Counted from the first letter of the stretch, positions 26,104-35,800 are shown. The stretch: 45,610 nt of DNA from Elusimicrobia bacterium CG1_02_56_21 (GCA_001871115.1 MNUR01000088.1:1-45610), one strand, 5' to 3'. Notes: generated by a model not told the origin, from the letters alone. A program made the numbers and translations.

Positions 26104-27138
26104 ATGAGACGAACCACATGCTGCCCCAGAACAAAGATTCTCGCAACGCTTGGCCCGGCTACTTCAAGTCCGGCAATGCTGCGAAAGCTTTACCGCGCGG
26201 GACTGGACGCCGTACGCCTGAATTTTTCCCACGGAACTACGGATGAGCACTCTGCCAGGATCGCCCAGGTGCGGCGGCTCAACGAAGGCATGCGCAGGCA
26301 CATACGCATACTTCAGGACCTGAAAGGCAACCGCATCCGCGTAGGCAGCCTGAAAAAGCCGGTGACCCTGGAAAGAAAGCAGCGGATAACCCTTGTACAG
26401 GACGAGCGCTCCCGCGGGAGCGCTGAAATCCCTTTCGATTACCGCGGCTCCCTGAAGGTGATAAAAAAAGGCCATCTCGTCTACATTGACGACGGCGGCA
26501 TCTCGCTTGAAGTAAAAACCGTCAACCGCGCCTCCCTCTCCTGCGAAGTAACCGCCGGGGGAACGCTTAAAGAACATAAAGGCGTGAACATCCCGCTGGC
26601 CCGTCTTGATTTCCCGCTCCTCTCGGGCGCAGACCGGGAGGACATAGAATTCGGAGTGGCGCATAAAGTAGACTTCATAGCCCAGTCCTTCGTGCGCTCA
26701 AAGGCCGAAGTTATCGCCGTAGCCCGGCTGGTAAAACCGCGCCACCCCTCCTGCGGAATAATCGCAAAAATAGAGGCCCGCGAGGCCATAAAGAACCTTG
26801 ACGAAATAGTCTCCGAAGCGGACGGGATAATGGTGGCCCGCGGGGACCTGGGAGTGATGTTCCCTGTCTGGGAAGTCCCCATGCTGCAGAAGCGGATAAT
26901 CAAGCTCTGCAACAAGATGAAAAAACCCGTCATTACGGCGACCCAGATGCTGGAAACCATGACTGGAAACCCGGTTCCCACCCGCGCGGAAGTCTCCGAC
27001 GTAGCTAACGCCGTCCTGGACGGAACCGACTATGTAATGCTCTCGGCAGAGACAGCCGCCGGTAAATATCCCGTTGAAGCTGTCACGATGATGAACCGGA
27101 TACTAAAGCACACCGAAGGCTGCGGATCCGCCCGATGA
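26104..27138 (+). CDS. pyk: Pyruvate kinase lacking the C-terminal domain
   Basis: The protein converts phosphoenolpyruvate and ADP to pyruvate and ATP. Motifs are [12 protein letters not shown] at the start, [31 protein letters not shown] with the catalytic-site lysine and metal-binding glutamate, MVARGDLGV, and [11 protein letters not shown]. It is only 344 residues, about 130 shorter than typical enzymes. It stops soon after [12 protein letters not shown], where the regulatory C-domain would begin, so it is probably not allosterically controlled in the usual way. The beta-barrel B domain is present. The ATG at 26104 is preferred because the upstream extension crosses a terminator. A TATACA at 26090-26095 suggests a very short leader. 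The stop overlaps rsgA by 4 bases. Confidence 0.93.
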   Translation: MRRTTCCPRTKILATLGPATSSPAMLRKLYRAGLDAVRLNFSHGTTDEHSARIAQVRRLNEGMRRHIRILQDLKGNRIRVGSLKKPVTLERKQRITLVQDERSRGSAEIPFDYRGSLKVIKKGHLVYIDDGGISLEVKTVNRASLSCEVTAGGTLKEHKGVNIPLARLDFPLLSGADREDIEFGVAHKVDFIAQSFVRSKAEVIAVARLVKPRHPSCGIIAKIEAREAIKNLDEIVSEADGIMVARGDLGVMFPVWEVPMLQKRIIKLCNKMKKPVITATQMLETMTGNPVPTRAEVSDVANAVLDGTDYVMLSAETAAGKYPVEAVTMMNRILKHTEGCGSAR

Positions 27139-28238
27139 CCGCTCACCGCGCGGCGCCGACGCTGAAAGATCTGGGCTGGACGCCCCGGCTGGAAGAAGCG
27201 TTCAAACCCTTCGCCCTCCGCGGCCTGCTCCCGGCCAGGGTTATAGCTGAACACCGTATGGCTTGCGACCTGGTCTGCGACCGGGGGGAATTCACGGCCG
27301 AAGTATCGGGAAACTTCCGCAAAGCGGCCGGCTCAAAAGCCGATTTCCCGGCGGTGGGGGACTGGGCCGCGATAGCTTTCAACCCGGCCGCCCGGCGCCA
27401 GACCATACACGGCCTGCTTGCGCGGCGCACCCGCCTTTCCCGCAAAGACCCCGGGGGGGAAGACGAGCAGGTTATAGCCGCGAACATAGACACTGTTTTT
27501 ATTGTGATAGGCCTGGACGGCGATTATAATCTCAAGCGCATCGGGCGCTACCTTGCGGCCGCCTGCTCCGGCGGGGCTGAGGCGGTTGTAATCCTCAATA
27601 AAGCGGACCTGGCCGGCGACGCGGCCTTGAAAGCCAAAGAAATAGATACGCTCGGCTTCGGAGCGCGGACCCTGGCGCTTGACTCAATAAACCTCAAAGG
27701 CTACGAAGCCCTGGCCGCGCATATAGGGCCCGCCAGAACCATAGTTTTCTCCGGTTCCTCGGGGGCGGGAAAATCCACTATTATAAACAACCTGCTGGGC
27801 CGTACCGCCCAGCTGACCTCGGCGGTGCGCGCGGCCGACTCAAAAGGCCGCCATACGACAACCGGCCGCCGGATGTTCGTTCTGCCCGGCAGCGGCGCGC
27901 TGCTGATAGATACCCCCGGAATGCGGGGCTTGGAACTCTGGGCCGGGGAAAAGACCGTAGACGGGGCTTTTGAGGATATCCGGGCCCTGGCTGCGCAGTG
28001 CCGCTTCGGCAACTGCTCCCATGCAAACGAACCGGCCTGCGCTGTGCGGGAAGCTATGGCAGCAGGGAAGCTGGACAAAACCCACTTCGATAATTATCTC
28101 AAGATCCGCGCGGAAGCCGCCGCCCTGAAAGCCCGGATGGAAATAGCTGAAAGGCTCAAGAACAAAACCGGCGGCAAGCGCGGCCACAAAACCCTTAAAG
28201 ATATCCTCGGCAAGCGCGACGGAAAACGCAAAACCTGA
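27135..28238 (+). CDS. rsgA: Ribosome small-subunit GTPase RsgA
   Basis: The 367-residue protein is a circularly permuted GTPase that checks the decoding centre of the 30S subunit late in assembly. The motif order shows the permutation: NKADL (G4) precedes GSSGAGKST (G1, G207-T215), followed by [11 protein letters not shown] (G3). An OB-fold lies at about residues 35-110. A zinc-binding tail has [14 protein letters not shown]. It ends with a Lys-rich tail. The ATG overlaps the pyruvate kinase stop (ATGA), so the two are coupled. Confidence 0.95.
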   Translation: MTAHRAAPTLKDLGWTPRLEEAFKPFALRGLLPARVIAEHRMACDLVCDRGEFTAEVSGNFRKAAGSKADFPAVGDWAAIAFNPAARRQTIHGLLARRTRLSRKDPGGEDEQVIAANIDTVFIVIGLDGDYNLKRIGRYLAAACSGGAEAVVILNKADLAGDAALKAKEIDTLGFGARTLALDSINLKGYEALAAHIGPARTIVFSGSSGAGKSTIINNLLGRTAQLTSAVRAADSKGRHTTTGRRMFVLPGSGALLIDTPGMRGLELWAGEKTVDGAFEDIRALAAQCRFGNCSHANEPACAVREAMAAGKLDKTHFDNYLKIRAEAAALKARMEIAERLKNKTGGKRGHKTLKDILGKRDGKRKT

Positions 28239-28379
28239 GCTTAAAGCAGGCTCCTGAAAGACCAAAAGACCTATCTAATTAAGGGTCTTTCGCAACTAGC
28301 GCGTACGGGCGGCATGAAATACAATATTCCCGACTGCTTATTAATGATTCTAAACTACGCTATATCCGGAGACCAGTAA

Positions 28380-30182
28380 ATGAACTACCCGCTCAGATTC
28401 CTCTTTGCCTTTTTCTGCGGCCTTGCGCTTTTACCCGGAAGTCCTTCTGCCGGCTCGCTTGAAGAACTTCAGAGTCTCTCGGCCTCCTCACCCGGGGACT
28501 ACGGCAGGATCTACGACAAAGACCTGGCTTCCGCCACCGGCAGCGCTTCCTCCCAGCTCAGCCAGGCCCGGCTCAAACAGCTTATGCTGCAGGACCTGGA
28601 CTCGGTCAGGAACATGGTAGCCGCCCGCTACGCCCCGGCCGGGTGGAAGCATGAACAATTCGGCTGGGACCTGGACACAGAAATACAGAAGGCGAAAGAG
28701 CAGGTAAACTCCTCAGCCTCTTTCGGGGTAAAAGACTATCAGAAAGTGCTTAAAACTCTTTTGAACTCAATGCGGGACTACCATGTTTCCGTTTCTTTCC
28801 ATTCAACCGAAGCGGCTATACTGCCGTTCAGCGTGACCGAGGCCGGCGGCCGGTATTTCATTACCGCGATAAACCGCAAAACCCTGCCGGAAGCCGCTTT
28901 TCCTTTCAAGGTCGGAGACGAACTTACGGCTTTCGACGGTAAACCCGTGGGAGAAATAGTGGGAGAACTGCAAAAGCAGGCCGGAATGGACAATGTGCCT
29001 CATACCGACGCGGCTATGACCGCTATGATGGCCCTCACTATCCGCGTTGGCGCGCTGGCCGATACAGTTCCGCAGGGCCCGGTAACCATCAGCATAAAGC
29101 CGGCCGGCTCGGCGCAGGCCGTTCCGTTCCAGGTAGAATGGCGCTACATCCCCGAGCTTATAGCGCCCCAACCCTTCGTAAGCAAAGGGACCGTCACCAG
29201 GATCCCGATGTCCTGGCTGGGCATGATGATGCTTGAAACGCCTTACGCCGCCGCCGGGGCGCAGGCCTCCTACGCGATGGGCGATAAAAACGGCTTTCTG
29301 CCCGATTTCGGGGAAAAGCTCTGGGAGGCTCCGGAAACCAACACTTTCAGAGCTTATGTTTACCGCTCCCCCGCAAGCGGGAAAAACATAGGCTATGTCC
29401 GCATCCCTACTTATGAAGCAAAAAACCCCGGCCTGATGGTCAGGGATTTCGCCGCTATAATCCGGGAGTTCAACCAGCGCACCGACGCCCTGGTCATAGA
29501 CCAGGCCAACAACCCCGGCGGGGTGGTCCTTTATCTCTACGCCCTGGCCTCAATGCTCACCGGCTCTCCCCTGGCCGTGCCGAATCACTATATCTCCCTT
29601 ACCCAATCCGACATTGCCGAAGCTATCAACTTCCTTAAAGAAACGGCGGACGCTAAGACCGACGACGACGCCAAAGCGCTGCTCGGCCCCGACGCGGCCG
29701 GCTATCCGGTAACCTACGACCTTCTTAAGAACTGGTCCGCCTTCTATCTCGCCACCGTAAAACAGTGGAGCGCCGGCAAGACCATTACCGACCCGCTGCC
29801 CGTGTACGGAATAGGCAAAATTACTCCCGACGCCGCGGCGCATTATTCCAAACCGCTGATGATACTGACCAACCAGCTGGATTTCTCCGGCGGCGATTTC
29901 TTCCCGGCTATCATGCAGGACAATAAGCGCGCGGTAATATTCGGCGAGCGCACCGCCGGGGCCGGCGGCGTGGTAAAGCCCTACAAGCGCGAGAATAACC
30001 TTCTGGGCGTGCAGGCTATTAACCTTACGGCCACTATAGCGGCGCGCGCTGACGGCCAGCCCATAGAGAACCTGGGCGTGACCCCCGACATCCCGTACTC
30101 CGTAACCCCGGCCGACATACAGGCCAACTATTCCGGCTATATAAAAGCGGCCGACCTCGCGGTATCAGGACTAATCAAATGA
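28380..30182 (+). CDS. Secreted S41-family protease, CPAF-like
   Basis: The 600-residue protein has a signal peptide (about 1-25). A PDZ-like segment (about 150-250; FKVGDELTAFDGKPVGEI) and an S41 core follow. Three residues line up with the H, S, E triad I recall for chlamydial CPAF: H135 in MRDYHVSVSF, S503 in LDFSGGDFFPA, and E563 in PIENLGVTPD. The Ser-Glu spacing of 60 is close to the CPAF value. AGAGGVV and VIDQANNPGGVVL also fit. GGAG at 28368-28371 gives an 8-base Shine-Dalgarno spacing. It overlaps the next gene by 4 bases. The target in this organism is unknown; a free-living role in protein turnover outside the inner membrane is likely. Confidence 0.82.
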   Translation: MNYPLRFLFAFFCGLALLPGSPSAGSLEELQSLSASSPGDYGRIYDKDLASATGSASSQLSQARLKQLMLQDLDSVRNMVAARYAPAGWKHEQFGWDLDTEIQKAKEQVNSSASFGVKDYQKVLKTLLNSMRDYHVSVSFHSTEAAILPFSVTEAGGRYFITAINRKTLPEAAFPFKVGDELTAFDGKPVGEIVGELQKQAGMDNVPHTDAAMTAMMALTIRVGALADTVPQGPVTISIKPAGSAQAVPFQVEWRYIPELIAPQPFVSKGTVTRIPMSWLGMMMLETPYAAAGAQASYAMGDKNGFLPDFGEKLWEAPETNTFRAYVYRSPASGKNIGYVRIPTYEAKNPGLMVRDFAAIIREFNQRTDALVIDQANNPGGVVLYLYALASMLTGSPLAVPNHYISLTQSDIAEAINFLKETADAKTDDDAKALLGPDAAGYPVTYDLLKNWSAFYLATVKQWSAGKTITDPLPVYGIGKITPDAAAHYSKPLMILTNQLDFSGGDFFPAIMQDNKRAVIFGERTAGAGGVVKPYKRENNLLGVQAINLTATIAARADGQPIENLGVTPDIPYSVTPADIQANYSGYIKAADLAVSGLIK

Positions 30183-31195
30183 TAAAAACCCCGCTCCTAA
30201 CCCTCCTCGCATCACTCGCGTTCAGCCAGGGCGCATTCGCGCTCGGCGTCTCTTTCGACAGACAGGGCGACCTGGCAGCTTTCGCTAGAAGCTCCGGCAT
30301 TCCGCCCGCTGTCCCCGGCCTCAGCCCGGCAGCCCCCGCTGACACGGCCCCGGGCTTCTGCGTTTTCAACGCGAATAACGGCGCGGCTATGGCCGGCCGC
30401 GAAGTTTTAAAAACAGCGGCACAGGAGAACAATGTTCTCTGCGTAGGAGAATCGCACGACCAGCTTAACGACCACCTGGCCCAGCTCGAAGCGCTTAAAG
30501 TTCTTAACGAGGTCCGCGGCAGTAACGTCGTAGTCGGCTTTGAAATGCTGAACATGACCCTCCAGCCGGTGCTGGATGAATACGCCTCGGGAAAAATAAC
30601 CGAGGCAGAATTCCTGAAGAAAGCCGGCTGGCAGAAAGAGTGGGGCTTCGACTTCAACCTCTATAAACCTCTCTTCGACTTTATCCGCGAAAAAAAGCTC
30701 GGCGCCCTTGCGCTTAACCTGCCTAAAAAAGTGGTGTCCAACATCGCCAAGCTCGGGCTCGACGGGCTTTCACAAGAAGATCGTAAATACCTGCCGGCAG
30801 ATTTGCAGGTAACCGCCAATGCCCAATACATAGCCTATATAAGGGAATCCTTCCAGGGACACATGGCGGATATGTTTAAATTTGAAAACTACCTCGCCGC
30901 TATGTCTGCCTGGAACGAAACCATGGGCGCGCGGATGGCTGATTTTATAAACGCCAACCCGGGCTATTCCGGTCTGGTAGTGGCGGGCAGCGGGCATGTA
31001 ATTTTCAACGCCGGCATCCCGGCATCTATCCAGGCGCGCGCGCCCGGTGCGAAGGTCGCCTCCTTCTTTATGCAGGGCTCTGAAGCCTGCCCCTCAACTT
31101 TCCCTGAAGCCGATCTGGGCCTGGCCGATTATGCCTGGTATGTCCGGCATACCGGCCCGGAGAAGAAATTCCAGTTTATTCCTCTGCTCCCCTAA
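30179..31195 (+). CDS. ChaN-like (haem-binding uptake / Tiki superfamily) protein
   Basis: The 338-residue exported protein (signal peptide about 1-22) shows the ChaN-family order: NVLCVGESHDQLNDHLAQ, then VVVGFEMLNMTLQPVLDEY, then GWQKEWGFDFNLYKPLFDF. A late VVAGSGHVIF follows. ESHD and EML-type motifs and the terminal GSGH histidine are conserved in the family. The founder ChaN binds haem; related Tiki proteins are metalloproteases, so either activity is possible. It overlaps the CPAF-like protease start-to-stop (ATGA), implying a shared envelope job. Confidence 0.8.
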   Translation: MIKTPLLTLLASLAFSQGAFALGVSFDRQGDLAAFARSSGIPPAVPGLSPAAPADTAPGFCVFNANNGAAMAGREVLKTAAQENNVLCVGESHDQLNDHLAQLEALKVLNEVRGSNVVVGFEMLNMTLQPVLDEYASGKITEAEFLKKAGWQKEWGFDFNLYKPLFDFIREKKLGALALNLPKKVVSNIAKLGLDGLSQEDRKYLPADLQVTANAQYIAYIRESFQGHMADMFKFENYLAAMSAWNETMGARMADFINANPGYSGLVVAGSGHVIFNAGIPASIQARAPGAKVASFFMQGSEACPSTFPEADLGLADYAWYVRHTGPEKKFQFIPLLP

Positions 31196-31230
31196 GCGCC
31201 GTTAAAAAGGTTCAACAGTACTACGCTCCC

Positions 31231-33042
31231 ATGGCCATACTTCTTAGCTGTCAAAATCTTTCAAAGAGCTTCGGCTCGCGGCCTCTTTTCGAGGGGCTCT
31301 CCTTCGGTCTTTTCGAGGGGGAGCGCACCGGCCTGATAGGCCCCAACGGGACGGGAAAATCCACCCTGCTCAAAATTCTCGCCGGGCAAGAAACTCCCGA
31401 CGCCGGCGCCGTAACCCCGCGCCGGGGCCTGCGCCTGGGCTACCTGGCCCAGCAGGACCGCTTTGAGGCGGAGCCTCCCGGCTGGAGCGCGCGCGACGAA
31501 ATTATTAAAGCCCTGGAGGACCCGGGGATAGAAAGTTACGAGGCCGACCTGCGCGCCGACGCCGGCCTGGCCGCCGCCGGTTTTACGGACCCGGCGCAGG
31601 AAGTAAACGTGCTCTCGGGCGGCTGGCGCAAGCGCCTGGCAATTCTGGCCCAGTCCGTGCGCGAGCCGGACCTGCTCCTGCTCGACGAGCCCACAAACCA
31701 CCTGGACATCGAAGGCGTGCTCTGGCTGGAGCGCTTCATCTCGGACCTTAAATTTCCCTTCCTCGTGGTCACACATGACCGCAGTTTTCTCGAACGCGTG
31801 ACCAACCGCGTAATAGAGCTTAACAAGCGCTACCCTGAGGGCCACTTCAGCAGCGCCGGAAATTACAGCAAGTTCCTTGAAAACCGGGAAGTCTTCTTTG
31901 AAGCGCAGGCTTCGCTGGAAGGCTCCATCCGCAATATTGTGCGCGGCGAAATAGCCTGGCTGCGCAAAGGCCCCCGGGCCCGCGCCACAAAACAAAAAGC
32001 CCGGATAGACAGAGCGGGGGAAATGATCACCGAGCTCTCGGAGCTGGAATACCATAACGCCCAGGGGCGCGCCGCGGAAATAGATTTCACGGCGGGCGAC
32101 CGCCAGGCCAACCGGCTTATCCGCGCGGTAAATATTGAAAAAAGCATGGGCGGCCGCAAACTATTCGGCCCGCTGGACCTTACCCTGGGGCCGGGCGAAA
32201 AACTCGGCCTGCTCGGCGGCAACGGCAGCGGAAAGACCACGCTCCTTAGACTGCTGGCGGGGGAATTAGACCCTGACTCCGGAACCCTGAAGCGGGCCGG
32301 CGGCCTGCGCGTGGCCGCCTTCGACCAGCACCGCGAGAAGCTGGACCTGGACCTTACGCTTAAACGCGCTCTGTGCAGCAACGGCGAGAACGTATTTTAC
32401 AAAGGAGCCGCTATTCACGTTAATAAATGGGCTTCACGCTTTCTTTTCCGGACCGAGCAGCTCGAGATGCCGCTGCGGCTTCTTTCCGGAGGCGAGCAGG
32501 CCCGCGTTCTTATTGCCGGCTTCATGCTGCAGCCCGCGGATGTACTGCTCCTGGACGAACCCACTAACGACCTGGACCTCCAGTCCCTGGAAGTGCTTGA
32601 GGGTAGCATGCAGGAATTCCCGGGTGCCCTGGTCCTGGTCACCCATGACCGCTATTTGCTCGGGCGCGTGAGCCGCCGCCTGCTGGCCCTGGACGGCTGC
32701 GGCAATGCCCGTTTTTACGCTGACCTTTCCCAGTGGGAGGACAGGATGGCCGACCAGAGAGCGGAAGCCAAAGCCGCGGCCAGCCCTGCGGCACAAGCCG
32801 CACAGGGCCAGTCCGCCAAGGAAACGCGGGAAATGAAAGCCGCTATACGCAAACTTGAATCTGAAATGCAGACCGCCGAAAGGCAGGCCGACAAAGCCCG
32901 CCTGGCGCTGGAAGACCCGGCCATAGCCACAGACTCGCAAGAACTGGCCGGGCGCCAGAAAAAACTGGACGCGGCCCTGGCCAGGGTGGAAACCCTGTTC
33001 ACCCGCTGGTCCGAGCTTCATGAGGCTGACCGGAAAAGCTGA
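31231..33042 (+). CDS. uup: ABC-F ATPase, Uup type
   Basis: The 603-residue soluble protein has two ATP-binding cassettes and no membrane segments. Cassette one has GPNGTGKSTLLKIL, LSGGWRKRLAIL and LLLDEPTNHLDI. Cassette two has GGNGSGKTTLLRLL, LSGGEQARVLIAG and LLLDEPTNDLDL. The C-terminal 90 residues form a charged coiled coil, as in Uup. ABC-F proteins act on the ribosome; Uup is linked to ribosome rescue or assembly and transposon precise excision. The start lacks a clear Shine-Dalgarno. A hairpin with T-run about 55 bases after the stop probably ends the transcript. Confidence 0.9.
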   Translation: MAILLSCQNLSKSFGSRPLFEGLSFGLFEGERTGLIGPNGTGKSTLLKILAGQETPDAGAVTPRRGLRLGYLAQQDRFEAEPPGWSARDEIIKALEDPGIESYEADLRADAGLAAAGFTDPAQEVNVLSGGWRKRLAILAQSVREPDLLLLDEPTNHLDIEGVLWLERFISDLKFPFLVVTHDRSFLERVTNRVIELNKRYPEGHFSSAGNYSKFLENREVFFEAQASLEGSIRNIVRGEIAWLRKGPRARATKQKARIDRAGEMITELSELEYHNAQGRAAEIDFTAGDRQANRLIRAVNIEKSMGGRKLFGPLDLTLGPGEKLGLLGGNGSGKTTLLRLLAGELDPDSGTLKRAGGLRVAAFDQHREKLDLDLTLKRALCSNGENVFYKGAAIHVNKWASRFLFRTEQLEMPLRLLSGGEQARVLIAGFMLQPADVLLLDEPTNDLDLQSLEVLEGSMQEFPGALVLVTHDRYLLGRVSRRLLALDGCGNARFYADLSQWEDRMADQRAEAKAAASPAAQAAQGQSAKETREMKAAIRKLESEMQTAERQADKARLALEDPAIATDSQELAGRQKKLDAALARVETLFTRWSELHEADRKS

Positions 33043-33062
33043 TCGGTAATTTAATCTGGGTC

Positions 33063-33090
33063 TTGACAGTTAAAATATTTCTGCTAGAAT
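33063..33090 (+). promoter_or_regulatory. Promoter facing straight into a terminator
   Basis: TTGACA (33063-33068) and TAGAAT (33085-33090) with a 16-base spacer form a good sigma-70 promoter. The predicted start near 33097 coincides with the foot of an intrinsic terminator, so the expected product is only about 45 bases. Confidence 0.5.
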
Positions 33091-33096
33091 ATCATT

Positions 33097-33142
33097 GAGC
33101 CTGCCGCCCTTATAAACGGGACCGTGCAGGCTCTTTCTTTTT
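33097..33142 (+). terminator. Intrinsic terminator after uup, or body of a very short RNA
   Basis: GAGCCTGC (33097-33104) pairs with GCAGGCTC (33126-33133), with an inner CCC/GGG pair, followed by TTTCTTTTT. It fits as the uup terminator. The 350 bases after it up to 33,497 hold no gene I can support, only an 8-codon ATG frame at 33194 with no clear purpose. Confidence 0.8.
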
Positions 33143-33497
33143 GTTCTCCCGCCGCCTCTGGATTTCACCCGCGATAAACCGCAAGGTCAGCCATATGAAA
33201 AAAGCCGGGCCGGTTCAGTAGTAACACTCCTCCTGGTCCCTGACGTTCATAGCGCCCGACCAGGTTTGCGGCGTTCCGGCTAACAATCTCTCCGTTCGAA
33301 CTCCTTGCAGCCGCTTTCAACAGCAGGATTCGGCCTGACCCTGGCGTTTAGATCCGCCCTGTACCAACAATAGCTGGAAATGCCATAAAAAATATGCCAA
33401 TATCAGCAAAGCGGACGAAGCTAGGATTTAGAGGGCAATTAGTTATTAATTACGGTTTATGTCCCCGCATTTCCCCTATAGTCAGGAGGAATATTTT

Positions 33498-34160
33498 ATG
33501 GCTGATACTCTTATCTATACCTGCCCGATGCACCCGGAAATAAAACAGCAGGATCCCGGTAAATGTCCGGAGTGCGGCATGCCTTTAAAGCCCGCGCAAC
33601 CCCTGGGGAAAGGCCAGGGCGATTACCCGCAATTCGGCGCCATCGCGCCGCTGCCGGAAGTACCGGCCGGCAAACCGCAAGCGGCAAGAAGCGGCTATAC
33701 CTGTCCGATGCACCCGGAAATAAACCAGCCGGGCCCCGGCAGCTGCCCCAAATGCGGCATGGCCCTGGAGCCGGTAAATGCGGGAGGCGAGGAAGAAAAC
33801 ACGGAACTTAAGGATATGACCCGCCGCTTCTGGGTAAGCGCGGCTATTACCGCGCCGCTCTTTATACTGGCTATGACCGCGGACCTCAGGCCCTCCTGGC
33901 TGCCGGCGGGGCTTTCCATGAAAACAGTTCAATGGGCGGAGTTCACGCTGGCCACGCCCGTGGTACTGTGGGGGGGCTGGCCGTTCTTTGTAAAGGCCTG
34001 GCGCTCCGTTCTCACCTGGAACCTGAACATGTTCACGCTTATAGGGATGGGCGTTTCTGTAGCCTGGCTTTACAGCATTGCCGCCCTGCTGCTGCCGCGG
34101 CTCTTCCCTCCCGTCATGCGCCTGGAAGGCGAGGCCGAGCGGCAGGGCTTCAAATACTGA
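33498..34160 (+). pseudogene. Truncated copper-type P1B ATPase (N-terminal part only)
   Basis: The frame encodes 220 residues: two heavy-metal-binding modules, TCPMHPEIKQQDPGKCPECG and TCPMHPEINQPGPGSCPKCG. Four hydrophobic membrane segments follow (about residues 115-200), including LTWNLNMFTLIGMGVSVAWL, which matches CopA-type pumps. It then ends at EAERQGFKY. A complete pump needs about 600 more residues with the CPC channel motif and the DKTGT phosphorylation site; both are absent from the window. The cut falls where the fourth membrane segment leads into the actuator domain. The start has an excellent AGGAGGA 9 bases upstream. Whether the fragment is made as a small metal-binding membrane protein is open. 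Confidence 0.8.
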
Positions 34161-34162
34161 CC

Positions 34163-34869
34163 ATGAACAATTACCGCACCTGGCTCAAAATCCTGCTCGC
34201 CGCGGCGCTGATAGCCGCCGCCGTCCTGCTGCCGCGCCACTTCGGATTGCAGGCGCTGCTGCGCGCCGCGCTGGACCGGCAGGCGGCGCTGGGCCCCGCC
34301 GGGGCCGCCGCCTTCGTGTTGCTTTACATCGCCGCCGCGGCGCTGCTGGTGCCGGGCTCGGCGCTGACGCTGGGCGCCGGCGCCATTTATGGCGTGGTCT
34401 GGGGCTCGCTCATAGTGTCGCTGGCTTCCACGCTGGGCGCCGCCGCCGCTTTCCTTATAGGCCGCCACCTGGCCCGCGGCTGGGTGGAGAAGAAAGTGGC
34501 CGGCAGCCCGGCCTTCGCCGCCATCGACGCTGCCGTGGCCGAGGGCGGCTGGCGTATAGTGGGCCTCACACGGCTCTCGCCGGTCTTCCCCTACACACTG
34601 CTCAATTATGCCTACGGCTGACGAGGGTCCCTTTCAAGGACTACCTCCTCGCCTCCTGGATAGGAATGATGCCCGGCACCGTGATGTACGTCTACCTGGG
34701 CGCGCTCGCCGGAGAGCTGGCCCGCGCCGGGGGGGAAGGCGGCCGCACTCCGGCCGAATGGGCGCTCTACGCGGCGGGGCTGGCAGCCACCGTAATAGTG
34801 ACCATCTACGTCACGCGGCTCGCGCGGGGCAAGCTGAAGGCCATGACCGGCCCCGGCGCTCAAAAATAG
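34163..34869 (+). pseudogene. TVP38/TMEM64 (VTT, DedA-like) membrane protein, frameshifted
   Basis: The first frame (ATG 34163) reads through the VTT domain: VPGSALTLGAGAIYG, FLIGRHLARGWVEKK and GLTRLSPVFPYTLLNYAYG, then stops at 34619-34621. The missing part LTRVPFKDYLLASWIGM continues at once in the neighbouring frame to a stop at 34867-34869. One missing C in TACGGCTGACG (the family would need GGC CTG) explains both. The whole would be about 235 residues. VTT proteins are thought to be lipid scramblases or transporters. Either the gene is newly inactive or there is a base-call error. It starts 2 bases after the truncated pump. Confidence 0.82.
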
Positions 34870-34890
34870 TAACATTGTCAACGTAACCCT

Positions 34891-35574
34891 ATGCGGGAAC
34901 TTTTTCTCATCGCGGACATCGGCGGCTACACGCGCTTCATGCGCGGCCAGGCGCAGGCGCTGGCCCACGCGCAGGTGGTGGTCGCAAAATTACTGGAAGC
35001 CCTGCTCGAGGCCTCCGCGCCCTTCACTGTGGAAAAGCTCGAGGGGGACGCCCTCTTCCTGCGCCTGCCCTGGCCGAAACAGGCGCCGCCGCCCGCCCTG
35101 TTCCCAGCCGTAGAGGCCATGCATGGCGCCTTCACCGCCAGGCAGTCCGCCATGGAAGCCGCCCGTACCTGCAACTGCGACAGCTGCTCCCAGATGCACG
35201 CCCTGCGCGTCAAGTTCGCCGCGCACGCCGGCGAGGCCGCCCGCCAGAAGATAGGCCCCTTCACCGAGCTCGCCGGCATGGACGTCATACTGGTCCACCG
35301 CATGCTAAAGAACAAGGTGCCGGCTCCGGAATACCTGCTGGGCACGGAGCCGGTGCTGCCGCTGCTGGGCGGTGCTCCGCCCGCCGTGCGCCTGGACCAC
35401 GATTTCGAAGGCGTCGGCCCCACCGCCGCCTATTACCGCAAACTACCCGCCGCCAGACCGCCCCACCATCTCGCCCCGCTGCCGCTTAAGATCGCGGCCC
35501 GGGTTATGTTGGAGTTCAAAGGCCTTCTCTATCGTCTCGGCCTGCGCACAGCCATAAGCATCAAGCAGTCCTGA
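34891..35574 (+). CDS. DUF2652 protein (adenylate-cyclase-like fold)
   Basis: The 227-residue protein opens with FLIADIGGYTRFM and has VEKLEGDALFLR, a pattern like the metal-binding region of class III nucleotide cyclases. CNCDSCSQMHALRVKFAAHAG follows, then LAGMDVILVHRMLKN, as in DUF2652 proteins. Key catalytic residues of true cyclases cannot be confirmed, so activity is uncertain. It lies 21 bases after the frameshifted VTT gene and appears intact. Confidence 0.75.
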   Translation: MRELFLIADIGGYTRFMRGQAQALAHAQVVVAKLLEALLEASAPFTVEKLEGDALFLRLPWPKQAPPPALFPAVEAMHGAFTARQSAMEAARTCNCDSCSQMHALRVKFAAHAGEAARQKIGPFTELAGMDVILVHRMLKNKVPAPEYLLGTEPVLPLLGGAPPAVRLDHDFEGVGPTAAYYRKLPAARPPHHLAPLPLKIAARVMLEFKGLLYRLGLRTAISIKQS

Positions 35575-35595
35575 AATTATGACCGCAAAGAGAGT

Positions 35596-35800
35596 GTGCA
35601 TTATCACCTTCGGCTGAGCTGTGGATTCAATTCAACCGTACTCTCTATAAGTTCCTCAAAACATTGTATGCCTGATCTTATCCGCGAGAAGCCGCACGCC
35701 GGCTGCTCCTTGCCGCTAGGAAGCGGGGTCAAGGCCTGATCACTGTTATGTAGCCCCCGTGGGGAAACAGCAACAGGCACCCATGCCGGTACAGCCCGGC
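35596..35800. repeat. Mosaic intergenic repeat, copy A
   Basis: This is one of three related intergenic segments (others at 42712 and 45051). Modules in order: CACCTTCGGCTGA (35605-35617); a 43-base block at 35653-35695 that differs from copy B (42768-42810) at only two positions; CTGCTCCTTGCCGC and CCTGATCACTG, shared with copy C; TGTAGCCCCCGT; and ATGCCGGTACAGCCCGG, shared with copy B. No coding potential is evident. It fills the 303-base gap before the 35878 gene. Confidence 0.8.

Noticed and set aside
28256-28291. GAAAGACC/GGTCTTTC hairpin after rsgA as a terminator
   Set aside because: The loop is 20 bases and there is no T-run, so termination is doubtful.
33194-33220. Eight-codon ATG frame in the gap after uup
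   Set aside because: It is too short to support; the AAGG upstream is weak and there is no similarity to a known leader peptide.
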